Positions 52,395-62,058 of a stretch of 64,000 nt of DNA are shown piece by piece. Origin of the DNA: Lysobacter sp. FW306-1B-D06B (lineage in GTDB: Bacteria; Pseudomonadota; Gammaproteobacteria; Xanthomonadales; Xanthomonadaceae); assembly GCF_038446665.1 (NCBI RefSeq), contig NZ_CP151802.1, forward strand, positions 3,348,001 to 3,412,000, read 5' to 3'. Both the position numbers and the translations under genes were made by a program. How positions within the stretch are numbered: position 1 is the stretch's first letter; each line of letters starts with the position of its first letter. The notes beneath the pieces are model-generated. The model was not told the origin of the DNA. It was given only the letters and a program-made list of their open reading frames with translations, and searched no databases.

Positions 52395-53491
52395 GCGGTG
52401 CCTCCGTGCAGGATCGAAGCCACGAGGGCGTTCTGTTCCGGCGTGCCCAGACTGATGCGCAGCGCATCTTCCAGGCCGGGCGTCGCGCGCATGTCGCGCA
52501 CGACCACGCCGGCCGCGAGCAGGCGCTCGAGCGCGGCCTGCGCGTCGTCGAAACGCACCAGCACGAAGTTGCCATGCGATGGATAGGCGCGACGAATGCC
52601 CGGCGATCCAGCCAGCTGTTGCACCAGCCTGTCGCGCTCGCCGCGCACCTGGGCGATGCGCGTGCGCGTCTGCAAGGCGGCGTGCGGGGCAAGCGCGCGC
52701 AGGGCCTCGTCTACGCATGCGGCAGGCAACGGATACGGCGCCTGGCAGCGGCGCAGCACCTCGATGAGCTGCGCGTCGGCAATGACGCTGCCGATGCGGG
52801 CACCGGCCAGCGCGTGCGCCTTCGACAAGGTGCGCAGGACGACGATGTTGCGCTGGGTGTCGATGAGACGCGTCGCCGAGGGCGCGTCGGCGAACTCGAT
52901 GTAGGCCTCGTCGACCACGACCAGCGCGCGTGACTGCAGCCGCTGCGCGAGCGCGATGATTTCACCCTGGGGCAGCAACGCGCCGGTCGGATTTCCGGGC
53001 GAGCACAGGAACACCAGCCGCACGCCTTGCGTCAGCGCGGCCTCGGTCACGGCGTTGAAATCGCAGCGCCATTCGCCGTCGCGCTCGCGCAACGGAATGT
53101 CGACGATGCGCGTTCCGTGCAGGCGCGCGTTGACGGCATACATGCCGAAGGTCGGCGTGTTGACGATGATCGCATCGCCGCCGGGGCGGCATATGGCGCG
53201 CACCAGCACATCGATGCATTCGTCGCTGCCGCGACCCACGAGCAGTTGCTCCGGCGCGCAGCCGTAGAGCGTCGCGAGTGCGTCGCACAACACCTGCGGC
53301 TGCGGATCGGGATAGCGGCGCAGCACGCCGTCGCGGTCGGAGAGATTCGGCCACGGCGATTCGTTGGCGTTGAGCCAGACGTCGCCCCGCATCCGGTCGC
53401 TGCGCGCGGATCGGTAACCGGCGAAATCGCGCAGGTCCTCGCGCACCAGCACGAGCGGGCTCGGCGATGCGGTGTCGACGATGGCGTTCAC
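52391..53491 (-). CDS. hisC: Histidinol-phosphate aminotransferase
   Basis: A 366-residue PLP aminotransferase, fold type [10 protein letters not shown] is at the N-terminus, [12 protein letters not shown] and [10 protein letters not shown] follow, and the PLP lysine is in [15 protein letters not shown]. The start is GTG 53491, overlapping the hisD stop as GTGA. Stop overlaps hisB. Confidence 0.95.
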   Translation of the reverse strand: MNAIVDTASPSPLVLVREDLRDFAGYRSARSDRMRGDVWLNANESPWPNLSDRDGVLRRYPDPQPQVLCDALATLYGCAPEQLLVGRGSDECIDVLVRAICRPGGDAIIVNTPTFGMYAVNARLHGTRIVDIPLRERDGEWRCDFNAVTEAALTQGVRLVFLCSPGNPTGALLPQGEIIALAQRLQSRALVVVDEAYIEFADAPSATRLIDTQRNIVVLRTLSKAHALAGARIGSVIADAQLIEVLRRCQAPYPLPAACVDEALRALAPHAALQTRTRIAQVRGERDRLVQQLAGSPGIRRAYPSHGNFVLVRFDDAQAALERLLAAGVVVRDMRATPGLEDALRISLGTPEQNALVASILHGGTA

Positions 53492-54819
53492 GGTGCCACC
53501 GCCTCGAGGCGCAGTGCGACCGCGCGAAGGTGCGCGTCGAGTCCTTCCGCACGCGCCAGTTCGACGGCGCAGGGGCCGATCGCTTCGATGCCGCGCGGCT
53601 GCACTTCCTGCACCGTGATCGCCACCTGGAAGCTGGCCACGTTGATGCCACCGGCGAAGCGCGCCGCGCCGCTGGTGGGCAGAACGTGATTGGTGCCGCT
53701 GCAATAGTCGCCCAGTGCTTCGGGCGCCCAGTCGCCGAGGAACACCGAGCCGGCTGCGGTGACGCGCGGCAGCCATGCGCGTGCGTCGCGCAGGGCGAGG
53801 ATGAGGTGCTCGGGCGCGTAGCGGTTGCTGATCTGGAGCGCCTGTTCGATGGAGTCCACGCGGATCGCACTGGACGACTGCAACGCACGCCGCGCGATAT
53901 CCGCGCGCGGCAGCGCCTGCAACTGCAGCGCCACCTGGTCGGCCACCGCATCGAGCAGCGCATCGTCGTCGCACAGCAGCAGCACCTGCGAGTCGGGGCC
54001 GTGCTCGGCCTGCGAGAGCAGGTCCGCGGCGACGAACGCCGGGTTCGCGCCGGCATCGGCGATCACCAGGACTTCGGACGGGCCGGCCGGCATGTCGATG
54101 GCCGCGCCGTCCTGGTCCATCGCGACCTGGCGCTTGGCTTCGGTCACGTAGGCGTTGCCCGGCCCGAACAGCTTGTCGCAGCGCGGCAGCGTGGCCGTGC
54201 CGTAGGCGAGCGCGGCAATGGCCTGCGCGCCGCCCACCTTGAACACGCGCGCGATGCCGCATCGCCGCGCGGCGTAGAGCACGGCCGGATCGGCGCTGCC
54301 GTCGCGACGCGGCGGCGTGCACAGCACGATCTCCGGACATCCGGCCAACTGCGCCGGCACGCCGAGCATCAGCGCGGTGGACGGCAACGGCGCGGAACCG
54401 GCGGGGACGTACAGGCCGACGCGCTGGATCGGGCGCAGCACGCGTTCGCAGCGCACGCCCGGCGCGGTGTCGACGGTGTACGGCGCGGTCATGCCGGCGC
54501 GGTGGAAGATGGCGATGCGTTCGGCGGCTTCGTCGATGGCCTGGCGAAGTGCGTCGGAAAGGGCGGCGTCGGCCGCGCGGAATTCGTCTTCGCCGACGGC
54601 GAACTCGTCCAGTTCGATGCCGTCGAATCGTGCACCGAAGGCGCGCAGCGCGGCGTCGCCGCGGTCGCGCACTTCCTCGATGATCGCGGAGACCGCGCTG
54701 GCCGTGGTGGTCGAAGTGAGCTGGGCGGGACGGCGCAGCAGCTGGGCCTGCGTGCGCTCATCGAGCTGGCGCCAGTCGACGCGGCGCATTACGGTTTCGG
54801 TGGTGGCGACGGCGTTCAT
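53488..54819 (-). CDS. hisD: Histidinol dehydrogenase
   Basis: A 443-residue zinc enzyme performing the last two oxidations to histidine. Motifs are [48 protein letters not shown], the QAEHGPDSQ zinc/catalytic segment and [18 protein letters not shown] 54819 overlaps the hisG stop by 4 bp. Confidence 0.96.
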   Translation of the reverse strand: MNAVATTETVMRRVDWRQLDERTQAQLLRRPAQLTSTTTASAVSAIIEEVRDRGDAALRAFGARFDGIELDEFAVGEDEFRAADAALSDALRQAIDEAAERIAIFHRAGMTAPYTVDTAPGVRCERVLRPIQRVGLYVPAGSAPLPSTALMLGVPAQLAGCPEIVLCTPPRRDGSADPAVLYAARRCGIARVFKVGGAQAIAALAYGTATLPRCDKLFGPGNAYVTEAKRQVAMDQDGAAIDMPAGPSEVLVIADAGANPAFVAADLLSQAEHGPDSQVLLLCDDDALLDAVADQVALQLQALPRADIARRALQSSSAIRVDSIEQALQISNRYAPEHLILALRDARAWLPRVTAAGSVFLGDWAPEALGDYCSGTNHVLPTSGAARFAGGINVASFQVAITVQEVQPRGIEAIGPCAVELARAEGLDAHLRAVALRLEAVAP

Positions 54820-55730
54820 GCCAGCATGCCCTCCACCGGCAGCACCATCAGGCCGCGCGCGCCGGCGCGCTTGAGTTCCTCCAGCCGCTGCCAGGTCACC
54901 GCGCCGTGGCACAGCGCCTGCAGCGCGAGGTCGTCGCCGTCGTCCAGGCGCATCACGGTCGGTGCTTCTGCATCGGGGAGCAGCGGCAGCAAGTCGGGCA
55001 GCACACGGCGCGGCGCCTGGAACAGCAACAGCTTGCTGTGGCGGATGCGCAGCGCGCCGTCGAGCCGGCGCAGCAGCAGGTCGGCGAGTTCGCCGCGCGT
55101 GGCGTCCAGGGTTTCGGCGGGACCGGCGAGCACGGCTTCGCTTTCCAGCAGCGTCGTCACCGGCTTGAGCTGGTTGGCCGCGAGCGTCGCGCCGCTGGAC
55201 ACCAGATCGCAGATCGCGTCCGCCTGCCCCAGCCGCGGGGCGATTTCGACCGAGCCCGACAACAGCACCACCTTCGCGTCGATGTTCTGCTCGGCCAGCC
55301 ACTTCGACAGCAGGCCCGGATAGCTGGTCGCAATGCGCTTGCCCGCCAGTTGTTCCGGCCCCTGCCAGTCCCATGCGTCGGGCACGGCGAGCGCGAGGCG
55401 GCAGCCGCCGAAACCCAGGGCACGCAATTCGCGGAACGACGGCGCGGCGCCGTTGCCTGCGCGATCGGAACCCTGTTCGAGCAGCACGTTGCGGCCGACG
55501 ATGCCCAGGTCGCACACGCCCTCGGCGATCAGGCCGGGAATGTCGTCGTCGCGCACCAGCAGCAGGTCGACGGGCAGCGATTCGCCGTAGCAGAACAGGC
55601 GGTCGCGGCTCTCGCGCCAGCTCAGGCCGCAGGAGGTCAGCAGGGCGCGCGCCGGATCGGCGAGACGGCCGGATTTCTGGATCGCGATGCGCAGGCGGTC
55701 GCGCGCCGGCGTGTTGGGGGACGGGCTCAT
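54816..55730 (-). CDS. hisG: ATP phosphoribosyltransferase
   Basis: A 304-residue long-form HisG, the committed step. It has [28 protein letters not shown], and the PRPP-loop region [16 protein letters not shown]-terminal ACT-like regulatory domain ([10 protein letters not shown] onward) indicates feedback inhibition by histidine and makes HisZ unnecessary. ATG 55730 lies 11 bases after the hisR stop. Confidence 0.95.
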   Translation of the reverse strand: MSPSPNTPARDRLRIAIQKSGRLADPARALLTSCGLSWRESRDRLFCYGESLPVDLLLVRDDDIPGLIAEGVCDLGIVGRNVLLEQGSDRAGNGAAPSFRELRALGFGGCRLALAVPDAWDWQGPEQLAGKRIATSYPGLLSKWLAEQNIDAKVVLLSGSVEIAPRLGQADAICDLVSSGATLAANQLKPVTTLLESEAVLAGPAETLDATRGELADLLLRRLDGALRIRHSKLLLFQAPRRVLPDLLPLLPDAEAPTVMRLDDGDDLALQALCHGAVTWQRLEELKRAGARGLMVLPVEGMLA

Positions 55731-55741
55731 GGGGGTCTCGA

Positions 55742-56068
55742 TCAGCCGGCGTTCGTGGCGGCGGGTGGTACGGCCAGGCGGCCGGCGGCGATGCCGTAGC
55801 CGCCCGCGCCGCGCTCCAGCGTGCGGGCGACGCGGCCGATGGTGGTGACGCTGACCTGGGTGCGGTCGTGGATCTCGCGGTACGGGACGCTGTCTTGGAG
55901 CAGCGGGACGACGCGCCAGCGGTCGCCCATCGCCTCCAGCTCGGCCGGCGTGCACAGGTCCTCCAGGAAGGCCTGGACCTCCTCCACCGTGCGCAGGGTC
56001 AGCAGCGCGGAGGCCAGGAAGGCCAGGTTTTCCTCGCTGCGCTCGCTTTCGAGGGGTCGACGCTTCAT
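55742..56068 (-). CDS. hisR: TrpR-like repressor YerC/HisR heading the his operon
   Basis: A 108-residue helix-turn-helix protein of the TrpR superfamily, YerC/YecD type. [20 protein letters not shown] and [16 protein letters not shown] precede the [26 protein letters not shown] 56068 (MKRRPLES) is preferred over an in-frame TTG four codons upstream. It is the first gene before hisG. The perfect palindrome at 56079-56102 lies immediately ahead, so it very probably represses this operon, itself included, perhaps with histidine as co-repressor. The regulatory link is inference, consistent with HisR proposals for Xanthomonadales. Confidence 0.87.
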   Translation of the reverse strand: MKRRPLESERSEENLAFLASALLTLRTVEEVQAFLEDLCTPAELEAMGDRWRVVPLLQDSVPYREIHDRTQVSVTTIGRVARTLERGAGGYGIAAGRLAVPPAATNAG

Positions 56069-56078
56069 ATCCGGGGTC

Positions 56079-56102
56079 AATGTATTAACGCGTTAATACA
56101 TT
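56079..56102. promoter_or_regulatory. Perfect 24-bp palindromic operator upstream of hisR
   Basis: AATGTATTAACG (56079-56090) is followed immediately by its exact reverse complement CGTTAATACATT. It lies 11 bp before the hisR ATG, between hisR and the divergent cyclase gene. The TTAACGCGTTAA core is AT-rich against the surroundings. It is the likely HisR binding site. No His-rich leader peptide is seen, so attenuation is unlikely. Confidence 0.8.
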
Positions 56103-56317
56103 AGACCTTCCGGCAGCGAGCCGCGTCAACCCTCCGGACCTGTTTCCGGCAGCGCGGCCTGAACGCGGCGTTCACGCCGTCTATAGCGATAGTGACGATG
56201 GCGTCACCGGCGCAGCGAAGCCCGGGACGGTTGAGGCTCGCCCCCGCCTACCCCGCGGGACCGCCAGCTGCGGCCAGGACCGGTGACCGACGTTTCGGTG
56301 ACTGGCAAGGGGATGAG

Positions 56318-58150
56318 ATGGGACGTGCGCCACGTTGGGTCCGGCTGTGCCTTGCAGGCCTGTGCCTGCTGCTGTTTCCGGCACTGGCCGCTCCGCCAGC
56401 GGGATTGATCGAACTGCGCCATGACCGCACCGAGGTGCCACTCGCCCCGGCGATGCGCTATGTCCACGACACGCAGGGCGATGGCGACTTCGCCTCCGCG
56501 CAGCGATGGCTGGACGAAGGCCGCTTCGCGCCGTTGCCCGACGGTCGAACCGCCTTCGGCTTCCAGGACGGCGCGTTCTGGTTCCACGCGCGCGTCGTCA
56601 ACCGCGACAACGCCGAGACGCGCTGGCTGCTCGTGCAGAGCTACGCGCTCAGCGATCGCATCGACGTCTATGCGCGGTATCCCGATGGCCGCACCGCGTT
56701 CCAGGCCGGCGGCGACCACCTGCCCTTCAGCGCCCGCAGCATCCGTTATCGACACCCCAACTTCTGGGTGACGCTGCCTCGCGGCGAACCCGTGGATCTG
56801 TTCGTGCGTGTTCAGAGCGAAAGCTCGATGCAGGTGCCGCTGTCGTTGTTCACGCCGGTGGCCTTCGCCGAACTCTCGCGCGATGCGCAGTTCGTGATCG
56901 GTGCGTACTACGGCATCCTGCTGGCGTTGTTCTTCTACAACATGGCGCTGTGGCTGAGCCTGCGCGACGCCAGCTACTTCTGGTACCTGTTCCACCTGTC
57001 CGCGTTCGGGCTGGTGCTGTTCACGCTCAACGGGCTGGGCTTCGAATACCTGTGGCCGAACAGCTCATGGCTGAGCGACCGCATGGTGCCGCTGTCGATC
57101 TGCCTGGCGCAGATCGGCATGCAGCAGTTCGCGCGTATCTTCCTGGGCTTGCGCGAACGCTGGCCGCGCGGGGATCGCGTCGGGCTGGTGCTGATCGCGT
57201 TCTTCGCGCTGTTGGGCATCGCCTCCACCTGGCTGCCGTATCACATCTCCACGCCGCTGGCGTCTGCCGCGGTGCTGATCAGCATCGCCTGGATCGCGGT
57301 GGTGTCGATCGCCGTGGTGCGCCGCGGCTATGCGCCCGCCAAGTTGTTCCTGCTGGCGTGGGCGATGTTCCTGCTGGGAACGGGACTGTTCGTCGGTGTC
57401 GCGTTCGGCCTGACGCCGAAGAACTTCCTCACCGAGTACGGCGTGCAGATCGGCTCGGCGCTGGAGATGCTGTTGCTGTCCGTCGCGCTGGGCCACCGCT
57501 ACGCGCAACTACGCAACGAGAACGAACGCATCGTGCGCGAGGCCAAGGATCAACTGGAGCACAAGGTCGAACAGCGCACCGCGGAGTTGCGCAGCGCGCT
57601 GGTGCAGCTGGAGGACGCCCACGCACGGCTGCGCGAATCCAGCCAGCGCGATGCCCTCACCGGGCTCCACAACCGCAGCCATTTCCGTGACCGTTTCGAC
57701 GCGCTGCTGCGCCAGGCGCGCGAGCATCGCCGCCCGCTGTCGCTGCTGATGATCGACCTGGACAACTTCAAGCTCATCAACGATCGCCACGGCCATCTGG
57801 TCGGCGACGAATGCCTGCGCTGGGCCGCACGCACGCTGGGCCACGCCTTGCGCCCGCACCAGGACGCATTGCTGGCGCGCTTTGGCGGAGAGGAGTTCGT
57901 CGTCGTGCTGCCGGGCCTGAACCTCGCCGCCGCCACGCAGGTGGCCGAAGACCTGCGCCAGCATCTGCGCGAAGCGCCGTTCCGCAGCGGCACGCACGAA
58001 ATCAACGTAACGGCGAGCATCGGCGTCCACGCGATAACGCTGGCCGTCGCCGGCATCGACCCGCTGCTGCAGTTGGCCGACCAGGCGCTCTATCGGGCCA
58101 AGGCCGACGGTCGCGACTGCGTGCGGACGTCGCAGGAGGAGCCGGCGTGA
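56318..58150 (+). CDS. 7TMR-DISM membrane diguanylate cyclase
   Basis: A 610-residue membrane protein. Signal peptide covers residues 1-25 (VRLCLAGLCLLLFPALA). A periplasmic 7TMR-DISM-type beta domain (about 26-190) includes FHARVVNRDNAETRWLLVQ. Seven transmembrane helices follow (about 195-400; DAQFVIGAYYGILLALFFYN begins them). A coiled coil (QLEHKVEQRTAELRSALVQL) leads to the GGDEF domain, with active GGEEF at 523-527 and no RxxD at the inhibitory-site spacing. It makes cyclic-di-GMP in response to an extracellular ligand. ATG 56318 follows RBS AAGGGGATG. Divergent from hisR. Confidence 0.92.
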   Translation: MGRAPRWVRLCLAGLCLLLFPALAAPPAGLIELRHDRTEVPLAPAMRYVHDTQGDGDFASAQRWLDEGRFAPLPDGRTAFGFQDGAFWFHARVVNRDNAETRWLLVQSYALSDRIDVYARYPDGRTAFQAGGDHLPFSARSIRYRHPNFWVTLPRGEPVDLFVRVQSESSMQVPLSLFTPVAFAELSRDAQFVIGAYYGILLALFFYNMALWLSLRDASYFWYLFHLSAFGLVLFTLNGLGFEYLWPNSSWLSDRMVPLSICLAQIGMQQFARIFLGLRERWPRGDRVGLVLIAFFALLGIASTWLPYHISTPLASAAVLISIAWIAVVSIAVVRRGYAPAKLFLLAWAMFLLGTGLFVGVAFGLTPKNFLTEYGVQIGSALEMLLLSVALGHRYAQLRNENERIVREAKDQLEHKVEQRTAELRSALVQLEDAHARLRESSQRDALTGLHNRSHFRDRFDALLRQAREHRRPLSLLMIDLDNFKLINDRHGHLVGDECLRWAARTLGHALRPHQDALLARFGGEEFVVVLPGLNLAAATQVAEDLRQHLREAPFRSGTHEINVTASIGVHAITLAVAGIDPLLQLADQALYRAKADGRDCVRTSQEEPA

Positions 58151-58164
58151 GGTGAGGGATGCGT

Positions 58165-58197
58165 CACGTCATCCCGGCCTTCGCCGGGATGACGGTA
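58165..58197. repeat. REP-like hairpin between convergent genes
   Basis: CGTCATCCCGGCCTTCGCCG continues GGATGACGG. It lies just after the cyclase stop and before the 3' end of the ammonia-lyase gene, where it may terminate transcription from both sides. Confidence 0.75.
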
Positions 58198-58210
58198 AAG
58201 GCGCGGCGAA

Positions 58211-60097
58211 TCAGCCCCGCGCCGCGCCCAGGATCGTTCCCTCGCGCACCAGACGCACCGCCGTGGCGACTTCGCCGTCGAGCGCGCGATCGCGGTCGAG
58301 GAACGGAATCGCTTCGCGGATCGCCGCATGCGCCAACGCGACCGCGCGACCGGGGTGGAACTCCTCCGCCGACGCCAGCTCCGCGCGCAGCGCTTCCACC
58401 TCGTCCAGGAACGCGTCGTACTCCAGCGTTCCCGGCGTCGGACCGCCCGACACCTTCGCCGCCAGCGCCGCCGCATCCGCGCGGCCTGCCAGGTCGCGCG
58501 CCGCATTGATCATGTCGCGGCGAAGATCCAGCGCCTGCGCCGCGGTGTACAGCTCCAGCGCGATCACCTTGCCCAGATCGTCGGCCATCGCCAGCACGTG
58601 ACGCGCTTCGTTCGCGCCCATCGACACGTGGTCCTCGGCATTGGCGCTGGTCGGAATCGAATACACCGACGCCGGATGCGCGCGGCTGGCCAGATCGTTG
58701 ACGATCGCCGCCGCCGTGTACTGCACGATCATGTGGCCGGACTCGGTGGAGTCCTCGTTGCCGATCAGGAAGCCCGGCAGGCCGTCGTTCGTCGCCGGAT
58801 CGACCAGCTTGTTGAGGCGGCGCTCGGAAATGCTCGCCAGCACCGGGATCGCCGCCTTCACGTAGCTCATCGCCAGCGCCAGCGGCATGCCGTGGAAATG
58901 ACCGGCGGAAATCACCTGCTGCTCGACGAACTTCGCCTTCGCATCGGGGAAGACGATGGGGTTGTCGGTCAGCGCATTGAGTTCGATGTCGAGCACGCGC
59001 GCGGCCTGCGCGATCGCGTCGCGCACCGCGCCGTGCACCTGCGGGATGCAGCGCAGCGAGTAACTGTCCTGCGGCTGGTGCTTCTTGCCGCCGCGGAACG
59101 GACGGAAGCGCTCGTAGAACTTCTCGCGACCGTGGCGCTGCGACATCGGCACCCAATCCCAGCCGATGTCGAAGCGCAGCGACTGCGCCTGCTCCGAATC
59201 CCAGCTGCCCGGTTGCCAGGCGCGGAACTTCGGCACCAGGTGGTACGGAATGTCGGCCAGCGTGGAGCCGTCCAGCAGGATGCGCAGGTTGGCCGCGCTG
59301 TGCACCTGGCCCGGATGCGGGCGCAGTGCGTGCACTTCTTCGGCGAACGCGCCCAGGCGGCCGGCGAAAGCGTCGATGGTCATCGCCGCGGCGAGATCGG
59401 CGGTGTCGAGCAGGTCTTCCAGCCGGTCCAGCGCGAGCACGCCGCAGGCCAGCATCTGCGCCGTGCCGTTGTTCAGCGCCAGGCCTTCCTTGTACGACAG
59501 CGTGATCGGCGCCAGGCCCGCGAGCTCGAGCGCTTCGCCGCCCGGCATGCGCCGGCCTTCGTAGAACGCTTCGCCGCCACCGAGCAGCACGATCGCCAGG
59601 TGCGACAGCGGCGCCAGGTCGCCGGATGCACCGACCGAGCCCAGCTGCGGCACCACCGGCACGATGCCGGCGTTGAGCATCGAGGTGAGTGCGCGCAGCG
59701 TCTCCACGCGGATGCCCGAGTGCCCGCGCATCAGCGTGTTGATGCGGATGCACAGCATCGCGCGCACGATTTCCGGCGCGAACGGTTCGCCCACGCACAC
59801 TGCATGCGTGACGATGAGGTTGCGCTGCAGCTCCTCGTGCAGCGTCTCCTTCGAACGCGTGGCGCCGGGGAGCTCATCGCGAAGGCGATGGTTTCCGAGC
59901 AGGCGGTCGGCATTGCTGCCGAAGCCGGTGGACACGCCGTAGATGGGCTCCTCGCGCCTGACCTGTTCGGCCAGGAACTCGGCGGCGCGCGTTACCGCGG
60001 GAAGCTGGTCGGGCGAGAGTTCGACGTGCGCGCCGTAAGCGACATCGACCAGTTGTGCTCGAGTAAGGGAACGGCCATCGAGTCGGATCGGTTTCAT
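58211..60097 (-). CDS. HAL/PAL/TAL family aromatic amino acid ammonia-lyase
   Basis: A 628-residue MIO enzyme, clearly longer than the ~510 aa of HutH. The MIO prosthetic-group triad A157-S158-G159 lies in GSVGASGDLAPLSH. The catalytic Tyr loop is YGVSTGFG, and QDSYSLRCIPQVHG is conserved. The selectivity pair is T97-H98 (NLIVTHAV); histidine lyases have Ser-His, tyrosine lyases His-Leu, phenylalanine lyases Phe-Leu. So histidine-like but not canonical. The C-terminal ~100 residues (ELASAEEFHPGRAVALAHAA) form an extra helical part. No hutU/I/G genes adjoin. It follows hisS on the same strand with 147 bp between. ATG 60097 is the conserved start (MKPIRLDG). Confidence 0.87.
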   Translation of the reverse strand: MKPIRLDGRSLTRAQLVDVAYGAHVELSPDQLPAVTRAAEFLAEQVRREEPIYGVSTGFGSNADRLLGNHRLRDELPGATRSKETLHEELQRNLIVTHAVCVGEPFAPEIVRAMLCIRINTLMRGHSGIRVETLRALTSMLNAGIVPVVPQLGSVGASGDLAPLSHLAIVLLGGGEAFYEGRRMPGGEALELAGLAPITLSYKEGLALNNGTAQMLACGVLALDRLEDLLDTADLAAAMTIDAFAGRLGAFAEEVHALRPHPGQVHSAANLRILLDGSTLADIPYHLVPKFRAWQPGSWDSEQAQSLRFDIGWDWVPMSQRHGREKFYERFRPFRGGKKHQPQDSYSLRCIPQVHGAVRDAIAQAARVLDIELNALTDNPIVFPDAKAKFVEQQVISAGHFHGMPLALAMSYVKAAIPVLASISERRLNKLVDPATNDGLPGFLIGNEDSTESGHMIVQYTAAAIVNDLASRAHPASVYSIPTSANAEDHVSMGANEARHVLAMADDLGKVIALELYTAAQALDLRRDMINAARDLAGRADAAALAAKVSGGPTPGTLEYDAFLDEVEALRAELASAEEFHPGRAVALAHAAIREAIPFLDRDRALDGEVATAVRLVREGTILGAARG

Positions 60098-60120
60098 GGT
60101 TATTCCGTTGTGATTGCAGC

Positions 60121-60238
60121 TCCCTCCCCTGCGAATGCAGAGGAGAGTCGCGCTGGGGTGAAGTGGCTCGTGCAAGCGCTCGGCGCAACGCGTCTTGCTA
60201 CTTCCTCCCGACCTCCCCCCGCAGGCAGGGGGAGGAGA
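60121..60238. repeat. Two second-family hairpin repeats between hisS and the ammonia-lyase gene
   Basis: CCTCCCCTGC/GCAGAGGAGAG (about 60122-60146) and CCTCCCCCCGC/GCAGGGGGAGG (about 60215-60237). The second lies immediately after the hisS stop and is likely part of its termination signal. Confidence 0.65.
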
Positions 60239-60244
60239 AAAAGC

Positions 60245-61645
60245 TCACCGGCCAGCCAGCGCCTGCGCCTGCTCCAGTTCCACGCGCAGCGTGCTCGCCA
60301 GTTCCTCGCGCGCGACTTCGAACTGCTCCTCGCGCAGCAGGTCCTTCACCGCGACGACGCCGCGTGCGCGCTCGTCCTCGCCGGTCAGCACGACGAAGCG
60401 GATGCCGGCGCGCGAGGCGTACTGGAACTGCTTGCCGATCTTGCGCGCTTCCATCTGCATCTCGGTGTTGATGCCGGCCGCGCGCAGGCGGCGCGCGATG
60501 TCCAGCGCGTCGGGCAGCGAATCGCCGTCCATCAGCGCGACCATCGCCTGCACCGTGCTGCCCGAAGCGCTGCCGAGCAGGCCGGCCTCGCGCAGCTGCC
60601 AGAACAGGCGCGTCAGGCCGATCGAGATGCCCACGCCGGGCAGCTTCGACTTGGTGTAGTGGCTGGCGAGGTTCTCGTAACGGCCGCCCGAGCAGATCGA
60701 ACCGATCTGCGGGTAGTCGTTGAGCGTGGTCTCGTAGACGGTGCCGGTGTAGTAGTCCAGGCCGCGCGCGATGGAGAAGTTGAGCGCGTAGTGCGTTTCC
60801 GGCACGCCGAGCGCGCGCACGAGTTCAAACACTTCGCGCAGCTCGGCCACGCCTTCGCGCAGCGCGTCGCTGCCTTCGCCCAGCGCGTCGAGCTTGGCGA
60901 TCGCGTCGGCGTGCGAGGTGGAGCGCACCTTCACGAAATCCAGGATCTTCTCCACGCCTTCGGCCGGCAGGTTGAAGCCCTCGCCGGTCAGCGTTTCGCG
61001 CACGTAGTCCTCGCCGCGCTTGTCGAGCTTGTCGACCTCGCGCAGCACCAGCGCCTGCAGCTCGCCGTCGGCCACGCCCTGCGCTTCGAAGAAGCCGCGC
61101 ATCAGCTTGCGGTTGTTGAGCTGGATGGTGAACGCGCCGATGTCCAGTTCGGAGAACACCGCGTGGATCACTGCCGGCAGCTCGGCATCGAAACGCACGC
61201 TCAGCGCGTCCTTGCCGATCACGTCGATGTCGCACTGGTAGAACTCGCGGAAGCGGCCGCGCTGGGCACGCTCGCCGCGGTACACGCGCTGCATCTGGTA
61301 GCGGCGGAACGGGAATGCGAGTTCGTGCTCGTGCTCGGCGACATAGCGCGCCAGCGGCACGGTCAGGTCGAAGCGCAGCGCCAGCTCGGGCATGCCGTCG
61401 CCCTGCTTCTCCAGCGCGCCGGTCGATTGGACGAAATACACCTGTCGTTCGGTCTCGCCGCCCGACTTGGTCAGCAGCACCTCCGACAGCTCCATCACCG
61501 GCGTTTCCACCGGCAGGAAGCCGAAGCGTTCGAAATTGCGGCGGATCGTGTCCAGCATGCGCTGGAAGGCGATCTGGTCAGGAGGCAGCAGCTCCATGAC
61601 CCCGGGCGGGGTGCGCGGCTTGATCAAGCGGAACTCCAGTGACAT
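60245..61645 (-). CDS. hisS: Histidyl-tRNA synthetase
   Basis: A 466-residue class II aminoacyl-tRNA synthetase. It has [12 protein letters not shown] (motif 1 region), motif 2 [20 protein letters not shown] leading to FYQCDID, the histidine-binding [14 protein letters not shown], and motif 3 [14 protein letters not shown]-terminal anticodon-binding domain (about 365-466) follows. ATG 61645. Essential; TAAACT just upstream (complement of about 61701-61706) could be its -10. Confidence 0.96.
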   Translation of the reverse strand: MSLEFRLIKPRTPPGVMELLPPDQIAFQRMLDTIRRNFERFGFLPVETPVMELSEVLLTKSGGETERQVYFVQSTGALEKQGDGMPELALRFDLTVPLARYVAEHEHELAFPFRRYQMQRVYRGERAQRGRFREFYQCDIDVIGKDALSVRFDAELPAVIHAVFSELDIGAFTIQLNNRKLMRGFFEAQGVADGELQALVLREVDKLDKRGEDYVRETLTGEGFNLPAEGVEKILDFVKVRSTSHADAIAKLDALGEGSDALREGVAELREVFELVRALGVPETHYALNFSIARGLDYYTGTVYETTLNDYPQIGSICSGGRYENLASHYTKSKLPGVGISIGLTRLFWQLREAGLLGSASGSTVQAMVALMDGDSLPDALDIARRLRAAGINTEMQMEARKIGKQFQYASRAGIRFVVLTGEDERARGVVAVKDLLREEQFEVAREELASTLRVELEQAQALAGR

Positions 61646-61765
61646 CGGGCCGCCTGGGGCGGCCGGAAGGGGGCGGTGCGAGGAGAAAACGTCGACAGTT
61701 TAGCGGCTGCCCCCGGATTTCCCCCAGTCGCCGCACGATCGCTGAAGGAAATTGCATCCGACCCC

Positions 61766-61795
61766 TTGCCTCGCCCCCGTCGAACTGACTAGAAT
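61766..61795 (+). promoter_or_regulatory. Promoter of tRNA-Pro
   Basis: TTGCCT (61766-61771) and TAGAAT (61790-61795) with an 18-base spacer, ending 15 bases before the tRNA. Confidence 0.65.
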
Positions 61796-61810
61796 TTGCG
61801 GCTCAGCAGT

Positions 61811-61887
61811 CGGGGTGTAGCTCAGCCTGGTAGAGCGCTACGTTCGGGACGTAGAAGTCGCAGGTTCAAATCCTGTCTCCCCGACCA
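61811..61887 (+). tRNA. tRNA-Pro (anticodon CGG), CCA encoded
   Basis: A 77-base cloverleaf. The acceptor stem is CGGGGTG/CTCCCCG, with a T6-T67 mismatch. The D-arm contains AGCTCAGCCTGGTAGAGC. Anticodon stem CTACG/CGTAG encloses loop TTCGGGA. T-arm is GCAGG TTCAAAT CCTGT. Discriminator A is followed by encoded CCA. Reads CCG proline codons. Confidence 0.95.
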
Positions 61888-61922
61888 ACTCCGCACAAAC
61901 GTGCGGTAGCTGAACCAGAAAG

Positions 61923-61949
61923 CGCCGGCCAATGCCGGCGTTTTTCGTT
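61923..61949 (+). terminator. Terminator after tRNA-Pro
   Basis: Stem CGCCGGC / GCCGGCG (61923-61929, 61934-61940), then TTTTTCGTTT. Confidence 0.88.
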
Positions 61950-62058
61950 TCCGGCCCCGCCATCGCGCGAACACCGCTTGCCACGGGCGCCCGGTTGGGC
62001 ACGAAGGCCGCTCTGCGAACTCGGGCATGATGCCTGCAGTCCAATCCGGCCCCGCGCC

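Noticed and set aside
55742..56318. his leader-peptide attenuator upstream of the operon
   Set aside because: No short frame with clustered His codons and no terminator/antiterminator fold is visible; a palindromic operator is present instead.
58328..61642. 1104-codon + strand frame opposite the ammonia-lyase and hisS genes
   Set aside because: It spans two real genes and the repeat gap between them, and lacks any recognisable domain.
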